The notes beneath the pieces are model-generated. The model worked only from the letters and a program-made list of their open reading frames with translations, was not told the origin of the DNA and did not search any database. Below are positions 22,931-34,441 of a DNA stretch of 64,000 nucleotides, one piece after another. The stretch is from Styela clava (Eukaryota; Chordata; Ascidiacea; Stolidobranchia; Styelidae), in assembly GCF_964204865.1 (NCBI RefSeq), contig NC_135255.1, positions 22,535,135 to 22,599,134 on the forward strand. Direction: 5' to 3'. Every line of letters starts with the position of its first letter. The first letter of the stretch is position 1. A program made the translations under genes and the position numbers.

Positions 22931-23595
22931 CGAAACTGTTCAGTAAGAAATGAGGCGTGTAACATGACGTTTCTGTCAGTAAAATTGTAAACTCTGGTTC
23001 AATTTGCGGGGCACCCGATTGACATTGACAGCCTTGACTATGCCGAAACTGACGCATTCATTATCCATAGCGTAAACAATCTTTCAGAAATAAGCAGAAC
23101 ATGATCGACTAAGATAATTAGACAAAAATTTCTTATTTTCTACCAATCGGAATTTGGTTTCAGGGCGATTTATTTAATTGATGAGTAGCATAAAAACGCC
23201 TGAAAATCAATTTTGGCAAAACTGTTGAAAGTACATTCGCATAATAACACCATAACAAGACTACCACTTCGAGTAACAGTTATCTAGTGACTAGTTGATA
23301 CTCAAGCCAATACATCGGTCGATACTTTGTACAGCATTATGCTGATAAGTCAAAACTGTTCAATAAACCAACAACAAAATACGGAGTATAACGAGACGTT
23401 TCCATCAGTAACAGGGTGAACTTTGCTCCAATTTGCGTTGGACCTGGTTGACGGGTTTGACTACGCCGAAACTGACGCATTCATTATCCATCACGTAAAT
23501 ATTCTTTCGCACAACCTACGCACAACCTAATCGACTAAAAGAATTATAGTAAGATTTCTCATATGATACCAATCGGAATTTGGTTTCTGGGCGAT
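22845..23595 (+). repeat. Imperfect tandem duplication of ~420 bp
   Basis: 22855-23175 and 23270-23595 share, in order, GTCGATAC(C/T)TTG, ACTGTTCA(G/A)TAA, GCCGAAACTGACGCATTCAT (continuing TATCCAT) and ACCAATCGGAATTTGGTTTC. The first unit overlaps the right part of the flank repeat. It is non-coding. Confidence 0.8.
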
Positions 23596-24812
23596 TCAAG
23601 ACCGGGAATTCATTTCGTCGTTAAGCTTCATTAGTGTAGCGATTGCATATGAAACACCAGTATTTGTAGGTTACATATTATTTTATATGTATTAATATAA
23701 TATTTTCCAACCAAGTTACAACAATGTCAGTACCGCAGTTTGTATTCTGTCTAGTTATAGTATGCTTCTATAACCTAGTATTTGACTTGACTGCGCGCTC
23801 AGAACATTTTGATCTCTAAGTGCATTTCGTAGCTTATTTGGTCTAAGAATATATATATAACAAAGCAGAGAAAACTATAATTAGAAAATCGGCGTATTAA
23901 CGTAGTGCTTTCGTGTAAAAATGAGTAAAACGTAGTTTATAGTCACCGCGCAAAAATGTGAGGGCTCGATCACTAAGTGTGATAATTGTGTTATTAGACT
24001 CGCAATTAGGAAGGTTCCGACAATCCTGCTACTAGCGTCAGACCAACTAAGATTTGAATAGCTAATAATATTTGATCAAACAAGTGATCCAGGCTAATGC
24101 TTAACACCCCCCAGGATCAAAGTTACATCACAGTTCCATCGAATTTTTAGACTGTTGGTTTGTTTTATAGCTACAGTAGGTAATACAAGAGAACGTGAAG
24201 TTTAAATGTATGATTTAGAAAAATGATATAGCGCTCAACTAGAAACATTAGTTAACTCAAAACGTTTCAATAAATTACGTAAATTGCAGAAAGTGATATT
24301 AAGGGTTAAATTTAGCAACTGTGTGCTAGCATCGAATATTCTATGTTCTGATGATGAAACTGTCAAAAAACAATTTAGCAAAATTGGCGAATGTACATTC
24401 GCATAAAACTTCAAGCATCCGATTTTTGGGAAGAAGATAAATAATAAATAAAACGTGTACGAAGTGCTTGAGAAAACGGTCATTTTTTAAACCCATGAAA
24501 AATGTGTGAGTCACAATAATAATATTATATATGTCTGTTTTGTTCGTTGACTATCATTGCATTCGTGGACACCGGAAAAAAGAGCTCCAACTCACTACGC
24601 AATCTTGTGACGTATAAGTGACGTATTATTCACCAACACGGTGACCTTTGCTTCTAATCGTGGCGAACCCTATTGGCGGCGTTGACTATATCGAAACTGT
24701 ATGACGTTTTATAAATCGCATACCTAGTATTTATCAATGTCCACAAGATTAAGGATGTTTTCAGTTAGTTTGAACCGACTTGGCAAAAGCATCGCGAGGA
24801 GGTAAAAAATTT
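23596..24812. other. Intergenic sequence, no supported gene
   Basis: A short frame at 23724-23819 starts with a hydrophobic, signal-peptide-like stretch but ends in a stop without a usable donor in the phase needed by the next gene. The minus-strand frame 24235-24483 has no recognisable domain. Confidence 0.35.
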
Positions 24813-25055
24813 GGTAATCCCAAAGTATGTGAACCAAGATGGCGGACACCGGAATGTAGTATGTGTACCAGGATAAGGTTAATTTATCTATAATTTTATT
24901 CCAGTTTTTCTTATTTTAGTTCTATTACGAGTTCATAGACTAGCCAAGCGACTCCCGTATAGTAAATTGTACTTGAAATCATGGCCTAGCCCTAACTTGG
25001 TATACATACCACGTTCCGGTGTCCGCCATCTTGGTTCACATACTTCGGAAGTACC
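24813..25055. mobile_element. MITE, long-TIR family, copy 2 (complete)
   Basis: The ends are inverted over about 60 bp. The left begins GGTAATCCCAAAGTATGTG and contains AACCAAGATGGCGGACACC; the right contains GGTGTCCGCCATCTTGGTT and ends CACATACTTCGGAAGTACC. The whole element is a near-palindrome with a short core holding CTAGCCAAGCGACTCCCGTA. It is non-coding. Confidence 0.9.
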
Positions 25056-26271
25056 GAAAATTTGACCCAATCAAACCAAGATTGGTAATATTATTAGCGA
25101 TCAATCCAAATTTTGTTTGTGGGCCATTCCAAGATAACAGGTGTTGACGGCTTCTTTCAGTATTGACGTATGGTCCAGGAATATATTTAGGGGCATTTCA
25201 GAACAAATCACTCAAGGTCAGCTTTATAATCGAAGGAAAAATTTCGATAACTTTTAAAGGTAAATTTCGTAACTTGTTCACGACATACCAGAGGAAAGAA
25301 CTATGTTTTAATACGTGTTATTGCTTAAATATTTCGTGCTGTGCAATCGTTGTTTTCCTAATATATTCTTAGCATTGAGTCACTGTTGACGCATACTAAG
25401 CTTAGAAAATCGCCTAATGACTTCCTTTTACAAAGTGATAGACGCACGTTATTGCTCCTATAACGCTTCGTAAGAAAATATTCATTGTATTAGATTATAA
25501 CGCTTATTAACGTGTAACGCTTTATTTTTCATGCTGCAGATATATTTACTACATCGTTTTCATTACTATATTTACTGAAATGACAACAAGAAAAAACTCA
25601 GGAATAAAATGTGAGTATTTTAGGGCCATGTAAGCGGACTGCATAGCATGTACATACGAACAAATATATGGATAGGTATATTCGGACCAAGGAACTAGAA
25701 AACGATATTCATGTATAAGTACGAGGCAGGGTATCATGAAATGGGGTCACTTAATACTGCAAACAAAATTATTGAATTATTCCTTAGCAAAGTCAAACTT
25801 TGAGGAGACTCATATCAAATTAGACGTCTCGTACGCGGAACAAACGATTTTGAATAATATTATAACAATAATAGCCCATTTTTATCAACTTCGTCGTAAC
25901 TCCTTAGTCTGGAATTTCGTAAAACATTTTGGTAACTATAAACAAGCGTACTTCTGTTAAATATTTGGTGAAAATTTACAAGTTTGCGATACATCCGACA
26001 GGGCATACGAATGGCCTGACGGTGATTGAAAGAAACATTGAAAATATTTATGTCATTAGTTCCATAGCCTTTTGATAATTCTGTTTTAGCGAAAATACTA
26101 ACTGAGATATGTTTTACTAATAAAACCTTGCTTTTACGTAATAAAAAGATAGCAGAGTTTATTTGCCAAAACTACCTTTGACATTTGAGTTGAAGTTTGT
26201 AATGAACCCCGTTTCAGAACCGAAAAATTCTTTGTAGCGGGCTGGTATTCACTCCGTTTGATTTTCCACAG
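25056..26271. other. Region upstream of the receptor-like exons
   Basis: The missing 5' exons of the receptor-like gene should lie here or further left. One possible exon is 25161-25207, with acceptor TTCTTTCAG and donor CAAG/GTCAGC; read in one frame it ends in the phase required by exon 26272-26415. Its 15-residue peptide is not informative. No convincing signal-peptide exon was found. Confidence 0.3.
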
Positions 26272-28992
26272 ATACGCTGGTCAAACTAGGCTGTTGGAAA
26301 GACACCGGAAATAGAGCAATACCAAGCGTTGATGGAATTCTCAGCAAGATGTATGGGTCCTATCGTAGCAGAAATGACCCAATAATAAAATGTGCTGACT
26401 ATTCTTGGAATCAAGGTAAAATAACTATTCTATAAATTCTACAGAGAAAATTAGTATAGTATGAACGTAATTCTAAACGAAAATTCGAATGAGTTTGGAT
26501 TAAGATAACTAAAACACCTAATTCATTTGATGGAGCTTCAAACATGAAAATTTTGCTCTGTCTACGTATAGTACCAATTGAAAATCGGAGTGATGTTTAA
26601 AATATTGAATATAAAATATTTTCTCTTGCGATACGTCGATGATCGGACGGTGATAAAATACGCTGAATTTCATCTTTTGAGTTACTGGGAACCGAAATTG
26701 GTATACTAACGTTACAACCTGTGAAGGGGGTCTGAGGAGGATACATTTTTGTTTTTCCTAAGGTTTCGAAGTATTTGGTGTTCAAGATGGCGGCTGGTGT
26801 GCATCAAGCAAAACTGCGGAGCAAACGTATCAAAAATATGGTCCATCTAATGCTTGCAAGCCTGATGAAGAAGGAGGACCATGGGCAAATGAAGTATATA
26901 AAATGATAGCAGTTACTACAACCACAGGTATCTTTTTCACAACATCACGCACGGCACACTGTAGAGTCGCATAGTGTGCTATTCAGGATTTCTATAATAC
27001 ATCCGTTTGATAAGATGATCATTGTAATATTCAAAGGAGCGAGGCAAGAAGTGTCGCCGCAATTTTTAATTATGTAGCGCTCAAACAAACTCCAGGAAGT
27101 ACTTTCGTTTTTTGTAATTTGGAACCATCATTCTGAAATCTGAAGCAATTATTGGCATGCCCGGAGCGTATCAGGTTTATGACATGACTCAATAAAACTT
27201 TATTTTGGATAGAGAAAAACAGTGATTTAAATAAGCTTTGTTCAGAATATCAAACGTATAGCATGTATTGCAAATAATACATAGACTTTTGGTAATAAAA
27301 GATATTCGTGGATGATTCTCTTCACCACTGTGGTTTCTGTTTTACCAGTGTCAACAACACCTACATTACCGGAAACGACCTCGTTGAGATACGTGATGAC
27401 CAAACACGGTAAGCAACTACTATGACTGATCAGGCTAGACTTTCAAAAATGATAAAATGAAGTCCATTAACAGCAACCAAAGTCATATAAATTAACATAA
27501 TTAAAGAATATTCCGGAATGTGCAGGATCGGGTTTCTTCTGACTAGTTGAAATAAGGAAAAATGACATTTTGAATTATGGAATAGTATGAATAAAAAGCA
27601 TCGCAAATACAAATAGTTATGGTCAATTGTCTAAAACCTTGAATATTCGCAAATTGGCAAAATACTCGTTAGGCCCGTGTCACATGGATTATTATCAATA
27701 TAATTATTATAATAATTGGGTGATGTGTGTTGCTAAATTTATGGACTGCAAAATATTGTATATTTTGTTAGATAATAACGAAAACGGAACGAAACTGAAC
27801 TCCACTTTGACTGCTCTTACTTCGGAAACGGACATTCTTAAAGACGGTGGCAGGGACGAGCTTGGATCAAACTCACAAACACTGCAGATAGCTTTGCCAA
27901 TCGCTTTGGTTTTAGTAATGTTTTTTGTTGTACTGGCCTTCGTGATATATTGTATAAGGTGGGTATAGCGATAGTCTCAGACTCTCCTACCATAGAAAAT
28001 TAAGTCAAATTCGAATCAAACATATTTGACATGTGTTTTGAAACCTGGAACTTTGAAAACGCTAGTTTGTCAGAATCTCTTACAGTGCTAGAGAGGTGGT
28101 GATTTTTAACAACTGTTCAACTTCGCCAAACTTTTGCCAGAGCAGACATACCGCTACCAATATTCTATATATCTATTTCAGGCGACGAAGGAAGGAAATG
28201 TCGGATAAGAGTCAATCAACAATGAGTGGTGTCACAAACGATACTTATGTTTCATCGCCTTCAGACTTGGAAGTTAATCAAGACCAAAGTTATGAATATG
28301 TAGAGGTATAAGAAAAATATTTAGATACGAAATATTTACATACCCTCTCTGTTTAGTTTTTGTCCTTGCTCTTCTCATATAACAAGCACCCACAATGTTC
28401 TCAATGAAATTGAATGAATAAATAGTTCTATTATGGCAGCAAGTGATTTAACTTCTCCAATAAACTCTTGGGGGTCCATATGACTTTGAATACAAATGTA
28501 GGGGTACACATTTCGGCCTTTACAAAGCCCTTTCAATATAATTTTACTCGGTTTTAGGAGAACGAATATGGCATCCCTGATTTTTACGAAGCAGTTACAG
28601 AGAATTCCAGTCCGAACAGAGATAACAACAAAACTTCAAATTTTGCCGGGGACAGTGAACGACAATTTTACTATTCTTCCGTCGATTCGAAGCCGGAACA
28701 AATTCTGGATGAAAACACTTATGAACCATTCGAACGTGAGAGTCGCGTGTTAAGCAATATTAGACTTGAAAAAGAGAATATTCTATACGGTGTTAGGGAG
28801 AATGAGTCCAATCCGAAGCGATCTCCAAATATAAATCTCGCGTTACCTGGCAATGTAACAAACGTTCGTCTGAGCCAAGACAACATATTATATGAGCCTA
28901 CGGCATCTACAGGCCCATTTTATCAAAACGTAGCCGAAGATGACATAGCGAAAGTTGAAGTCGCAAATGTACTTTACAGCATTGGTACATGA
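26272..28992 (+). CDS. Single-pass receptor-like protein, Cys-rich ectodomain, Tyr-rich tail (5' partial)
   Basis: Six exons keep frame: 26272-26415, 26763-26927, 27349-27408, 27772-27958, 28182-28305 and 28558-28992, about 371 residues. The first exon begins mid-codon, so signal-peptide exons are missing. Exons 1-2 encode one domain with four Cys (KLGCWKD..RAIP, IIKCADY, VFGVQDGGWC, SNACK..GGPWANEVY). I know this pattern from invertebrate extracellular proteins but cannot name it firmly; it resembles WSC/PAN-like modules. Then come a Thr-rich stalk (VTTTTVSTTPTLPETTS) with NGT and NST glycosylation sites, a transmembrane segment IALPIALVLVMFFVVLAFVI, a basic stop (CIRRRRKE) and a ~180-residue acidic tail with about a dozen Tyr. 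N-(I/V)-L-Y recurs three times, twice as N-(I/V)-R-L-x-x-(E/D)-N-I-L-Y. The motifs suggest phosphotyrosine signalling; ligand and role are unknown. Confidence 0.72.
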
Positions 28993-29037
28993 TGAACTTT
29001 TTCCTTTATAATTATTCCCAGAAAATAAGGCACAAGT

Positions 29038-29043
29038 AATAAA
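29038..29043 (+). terminator. Poly(A) signal of the receptor-like gene
   Basis: A canonical AATAAA lies 46 bases after the TGA stop at 28990-28992 and 12 bases before a hAT-type element, which implies a very short 3' UTR. Confidence 0.6.
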
Positions 29044-29054
29044 CACCCTATCAC

Positions 29055-29348
29055 CCGTGCTACTCAACTGGCGGACCGCGGTCCGAATCCAGACTTTCGA
29101 CCATTTAATTTGGACCGTCTGCTTGTTTATTTTGGCATCGTTTTAAAATTTTAGATGATTTTGATACAATTTAAATACACCGCTACAGTTGTGCGACATT
29201 TGTGAGCCATTCATTGCTCTTGTATTTAATTTAATATTGCATTTGAAGTTTCGTCTATTTAATGAAATAAAGTTTATGAAATATCCGGACCCCAGTAATT
29301 TTAAAGTTTTCTAAACGGACCTTTGGTGAAAATAGTTGAGTAGCCCTG
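29055..29348. mobile_element. Non-autonomous hAT element (family C), second copy
   Basis: The left end GTGCTACTCAACTGGCGGACCGCGG and the right end CCTTTGGTGAAAATAGTTGAGTAGCCCTG match the element at 15343-15884 in reverse. It is internally shorter. No clear target duplication remains. Confidence 0.75.
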
Positions 29349-29674
29349 CGCCGTGTCCTACTCATTTATGCTAATTAGTATATTTTTCGGGAAATAATCC
29401 GTAAATAAACGTCGTATGAAAAGAATTCTATTTATGGTCAAAAGTGCATTATTTAGAACTTTGTTTCTGCAAACACGAATAGTTTTGATTGATCTTTAAA
29501 TGGAATTATTGTTTCCCCACCAAAGCACTAAAAGCTGTTAAATATATTAATTGATAAATTGAGTGTAGTCATCTTGCAGTTTGCCTTGTTTAAAACATTT
29601 ACTTGCGTTTAACCTTCGCTGCGACAGAATAATACTCGAGATGTTAATGTTATAATGACCCAGGTTTAGAAAAT
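29349..29674. other. Intergenic sequence, nothing recognised
   Basis: AT-rich sequence between the hAT fragment and the right flank repeat, with no supported features. Confidence 0.3.
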
Positions 29675-30157
29675 TTCAACGCGAGTATAAAATGTATAAG
29701 TGTTACGGAAAACTGTTTAACATAACCTATGCCACTCCGCGACCTCACGAAAGGGGGCTTGACACGTTGCTGCTCTAGACTCTAGACCTAGAGAGTCTAA
29801 ATATCTACACAGAGTTGCGTTGAAAATACTTAAAAACATAGATTTGTATGCTACGAAAATAGTTACTATAATACGAAAAGGATTATTTGTGCAAGTCACA
29901 AACAACTATTGTGCCTAATGTTGATATGCCTGATGATTGAGAAATAACTTGACTTAGAAACTCCTACAAGGCACTGCGCACTTCAGTAGATCGTGCTCAG
30001 GTTTACGGGACACGCGAAGTGACCACGCTGTTGTCAGACATCTTTTAAAAAAATATTCAACAGCTATGATTCAGAATATTTGATGGATCAGGTTTACATT
30101 TCTTTCTCGCTTTTTCAAGCTAATTGTGTTTTTTTTTGGTGATTCTACAATGTCTAC

Positions 30158-32563
30158 CAGGGGTCGGGAACCTTTATTGTCAAGAGAGCCATAAAACGAA
30201 TATATTTTCAATTTTATTTCTGTGCGAGCCATAAAACGAATTTGTACTCAAAAGTCAAAACATACAATGTCCCAATATACAATTAATGTGACTTCTGATG
30301 CTGCATGTTGTCACTGAGGGTCTTGAAGTCTGGTTGATAATTGGTGAGGTTAAGTTTCATACATGCGTTGAGGCTTTCATCTGTTAAAAGAGATCGCTGG
30401 TTTGTCTTAATGTTTTTCAAGTGTGAGAACGACTGCTCACATGCATATGTGGATCCAAACATGGTCAATACAGCAATACACACTCTTTTCAGTGTGCGGT
30501 AAGTGGCAGGAAGCGCGTTCTAAGTTTTGACAATCAACTGGTCTGCGGGTTGAAGTTTTTTCATTTCTGTCCATTTATGGTTGATCGCGAGCTCCGCTTG
30601 TTGTCGTTTAAGTGTTTCCAAATTTTCATTTAGTGATTTGAACTTGTTGACCCATACGTCTGAAACCTTCAGGTCAGCAACTTCTAACTCAAAATTTTTG
30701 ATGCAGACACCAGGAATGCAACTCAAGTCGACGTCGTTTACAGCACACTCATATGGATGAGTGATGAACTTAAAAAGACTAATGCTCTCACGAAATTCTG
30801 CAAATCGCGCTTTGAATGACTGCAGGAGATTACATGTGAAGCCAACTAGCTGCTGGAGATCGAAATCATGAGTGGGATTATTTGCAGTGATTATATCTTT
30901 GAAGTTTTTCAGCCTTTCGAAATGTAACAGACGACCCGTTCCAAGATCCTCAATAAATAAATCCAGCCTTTTTTCAAATGCAAACAAAGTTTGTTGAAGG
31001 GATGGGATTGTATTTCCAATTCCTTGCATTTTCACATTGAGCTGATTAAGATGTTCAGTCATGTCCACGAGATAATAAAACTTCCGGAGCCAGTCAGGAT
31101 TGGTTAACTCAGGATGCGTAACGTTTTTCATCTCAAGAAAAGTTCGGATTTTATTTAAACATTCTGCAAAACGGTTGAGCACCTTCCCTCTTGACAACCA
31201 ACGCACATTGCTGTGCAAAAGCAAGCCGGGATAATTGTTTCCAACTTCAGCCATCAGTGATTTAAACTGGCGATCATTTAAAGCTCGGGCAACAATAAAA
31301 TTACCACCGAAGTGACCACATCCATTACGTCGCTAAACTGCTTGCCACACAATTGAGCACAAAGCGCTTCCTGATGTAGAATGCAGTGGAAACTTGGGAT
31401 GGGTGTTTTTTCATATTTACGAAGAAGCGCTACAAACCCTTTGTTTTTCTCCATCATACAAGGTGCTCCGTCAGTGCACACTGAAACAAGATTATCAATC
31501 GGCAGCTTTTTTTCCGTTGCGAACTCCATGAAAGACCGAAATAAATCTTCTCCTCGTGTTGTTCCTTTCAGTGGCAAAACAGCACGACTTTCTTCACGCA
31601 GTGTGTCACCCACAACATACCTTGCAATTACACTGAACTGTGATAAATGGCTTACGTCCGTAGACTCATCAAAAGCAAGAGAAAATAATTCCGCTGTATT
31701 TATATCCTTTAATTGTATTTCCTCCCCTTCATTTGCCATCATGATAGCGCGATCGTGAACAGTACGTGCTGACAGAGGCACGTCTTTAATTCTTTTTATT
31801 ATTGTATCTTTATTTGACAAGTCCTCAAAAAGTTCATTGGCCACATCAAGCATGAATATTTTGGCATACTCGCCATCTGTAAACGGCTTTCCGTTCTTCA
31901 CTATTGCTAAAGAGGCAGCAAAGCTAGCCGAATTACAGTTACCTTTCTGAGACCATGCTCGAAGTTGCTGCTGACTCGCTTTCACTTGGCATAGTAGTTC
32001 TAAGCATGCCCTCTTCCTGATGTCTCCCTCTGGATATTTAGATGCGAAGGATGTGTGAAAATGTCTCTTTACATTCGACCGTTTCATCGACGCGATTTGA
32101 GCATTGCATATTAGACAAACTAAATGATCTTTTCTCTCCACAAAGGCAAATTTCTCTGTCCATTCAATCTGAAAACCCGATACTCATCATCTTTCTTTCT
32201 GTTGGCCATATCTGTAGTGCTTTAAAAATTAGTTTTGCTAATCCAGTCTCAATATTAAAGTTACAAATGAGGAGTGTACAATAGGACGGAAGGCTTCGTT
32301 GCTCCGCGATTCTATCACTTCGTGATGTCTCAAAGTTCCAGAATCCTCTGTTTTGTCACAATGCTTGTCTGTCAATTCTCTCACAAAACATAGACATGCG
32401 CTGAGCGCGTTGGCGAATTTTCTGCCATACCTGGCCATAAAATAGTCTGAAATCTGGTAACAATACTAAAATTAACCTTTGAATATTGGATTTTCACTGG
32501 GAGCCATATGCGGTCACCAAAAGAGCCATATATGGCTCGCGAGCCATAGGTTCCCGACCCCTG
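30158..32563 (-). mobile_element. Autonomous-type hAT transposon, 2.4 kb, inactivated
   Basis: The termini CAGGGGTCGGGAACCT and AGGTTCCCGACCCCTG are perfect 16-bp inverted repeats. The flanks share GTCTAC (30152-30157 and 32564-32569); comparison with the empty paralogous site at about 22655-22672 shows that 6 bp were duplicated, or 8 bp with later change. Subterminal AGAGCCATA.. repeats lie at both ends. It carries one transposase gene, now broken. Confidence 0.92.
30283..32209 (-). pseudogene. hAT transposase (BED zinc finger, GTF2IRD2/ZBED-like type), disabled
   Basis: The frame starts at an ATG at 32209-32207 (MANRKKDDEY). The N-terminus holds a BED-like finger (VCLICNAQIASMKRSNVKRHF), followed by the RNase-H-like hAT core (AFDESTDVSHLSQFSV, CTDGAPCM, HCILHQEALCAQ) and, near the C-terminus, the dimerisation region (GSTYACEQSFSHLKNIKTNQRS). 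Three lesions are visible: a frameshift around 32170, just after the first ~13 codons; a second frameshift near 31300, where the frame passes into a short out-of-frame end; and a TAG in place of an expected Trp codon at about 30520. The rest aligns well with the family, so it was probably active until fairly recently. No intact copy is in the window, so it may be mobilised, if at all, only in trans. Confidence 0.9.
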
Positions 32564-32875
32564 GTCTACTCTGTTCTGAGTGATGATATTCCTAATGAAA
32601 CTAGAATGAGAGTGGACGTACATACAAACTACATATTGAGCAGCTTCATTAAATTCGCTCTGAAAAAATGAAACGTAACCAAAAACAAAGGGTCGTATAT
32701 TGGGAAGAAAATTACCAATAATTGGCGAATTCCTGAATTTATTTTGTTTGTCGCAAATCATCGTACGGGCGTTTGAAAGTTTTGTGTACGTCATGCAAGT
32801 AGAATATCAGTAACAACAGTCTGTTTGAAACGTAGGTCGGTACATTGTTCGATACCTTGGAAACTATGTTATAGG

Positions 32876-33514
32876 TTCATGTAAGATGATTTTCTTTTAT
32901 CCCACTCTATCTCAACTTTGTGTTTTTAGCATCAAAAAATAGTAAATTTTGACAAATAATACTGATAATGTATAATGACAGACCCGAAGACGATAAAAAA
33001 CCTGTCGACTAATCGCATGTCGCTATGCTTTTCAACATACCACCAGTGGGCGACGTGGAATAAGAAAAATGGCTTTATATGGGTTCCAAAAGCACCATGA
33101 AAAAAAGAAAAAAACGACCTGGCCATATGCGGTCGAACAGAATTATCAAAATTGGCACAATACAAGCAATACAAGCTGCCTTACTTGAAATCAAAAAATA
33201 TATAGCATGATCATTTATTAGCCTATGCTAAAAACACGTATATTTCATTACTTCTCCGCCAATTTTTCTTTTGCATGTGTATACAGCTTTTTTGATTAAA
33301 TAGTCCGGTATGCGTGGATCAACATGTTGGTATAAGGGTAAAAGTAATTTTCGCACTTATAATTAAAGCTACAAGAAAATACCTGAGAAACTAAAAGACA
33401 GCAACGCTCGACCAGTTGGCCACTTTTCCACAAATACCAACATATCAATGTCAACCAATTTTCTCTGCTCGTCAAGTCATACAACTTACAATTATCTGCG
33501 GTAACATTTTAGAC
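32876..33514. other. Intergenic sequence, no supported gene
   Basis: The minus-strand frames at 32932-33174 and 33296-33484 are short and AT-biased and have no recognisable domain. Confidence 0.35.
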
Positions 33515-34182
33515 CGGGGTCGTCCAACCCCATGTGGCCAGCCGAAGGTTTCCGGGTGGCCCGCGCGATATTATTAGAAGCCCGATGTTTTTCACAAATC
33601 TGAGCTACTATAGAATCCTCTAATAAAAATTATTCTTCGTCGTTCAAACGCGCGAGAAGAACCACCCAGCAATGGAAAGCTTTTTTTAAGTCTCTTTGCG
33701 GTCTTTATTGCCGGAGAGATATATTTGAATTTATTTTTATTGCCTTTCATGTATTTCAATCTGTTTTCTGCCCCCCTTTTGTGAGGCTAGGAGAGGCAGT
33801 TTTCATGACATCAATATTTGCACGTAGGCTACTTGTATAAGCAAGTTCAAGCAAGCCATGTCAAATCTCCCGTGAGATCACCAATTTCTGACATTCATAT
33901 GAAAAATTCGCTTCGCATTGCTATATCGTCCATTGCACCAAATATTGTAAAACTTGCTGGATAAAAGCAGTGCCATACTTCACATTGAAATATCTATATG
34001 TGGTAAAAACTTTTGACTTTACTGTATCTTCGTATTTTCAATGTTCTTATAATTTTGGTGTGAGGGTCTTGTTTGTTTTTTCATTAACCAGTAGTCGGTG
34101 TAGTGAAAACCATGTCAATTGGCCCGCGCAAACATTCGTAAACTACATGTGGCCCTTCGGCCATAAAGGTTAGACAACCCTG
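33515..34182. mobile_element. Non-autonomous hAT-type element (GTGGCC family)
   Basis: The left end CGGGGTCGTCCAACCCCATG and the right end AAAGGTTAGACAACCCTG are degenerate inverted repeats. Flanking octamers TTTTAGAC (33507-33514) and CTTTGGAC (34183-34190) agree at 6 of 8 positions. Near both ends GTGGCC..GCCCGCGCG-type sequence occurs. There is no transposase. Confidence 0.8.
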
Positions 34183-34441
34183 CTTTGGACAAAATTGTTA
34201 TCATGACAGTCCTCTCAGGTAATACATTACAATACATTCGCCATTTTGATCGGACAACATACTACAAATGTATCGGTTTATAGGTCAGTTTTTGTAAAAA
34301 AAATATCGACCCTAAAATCAGACAAAGCTTACTAAAGATAGTAAACGGGATGAAAGCGAGTTTCGACTGAAAGCAACTACGAGAGTTAGTAAATTCTGTC
34401 GTGTGGGGGCACTGGAACGTTGTATTTTGCACTTTAATTTC

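Larger units (their letters stand above)
29675..32875 (+). repeat. Right direct repeat flanking the receptor-like gene, split by a hAT
   Basis: 29675-30157 and 32564-32875 together correspond to 21990-22930. The two halves are joined at CAATGTCTAC / GTCTACTCTG, where the autonomous hAT inserted. Similarity ends near CGATACCTTGGA(A/C)A. Confidence 0.75.

Noticed and set aside
23724-23819. Signal-peptide-like short frame (MSVPQFVFCLVIVCF)
   Set aside because: It stops after 31 codons, and possible internal donors give phase 0, not the phase needed by the receptor exon at 26272.
31381-31758. 125-codon plus-strand frame
   Set aside because: Antisense shadow of the hAT transposase pseudogene.
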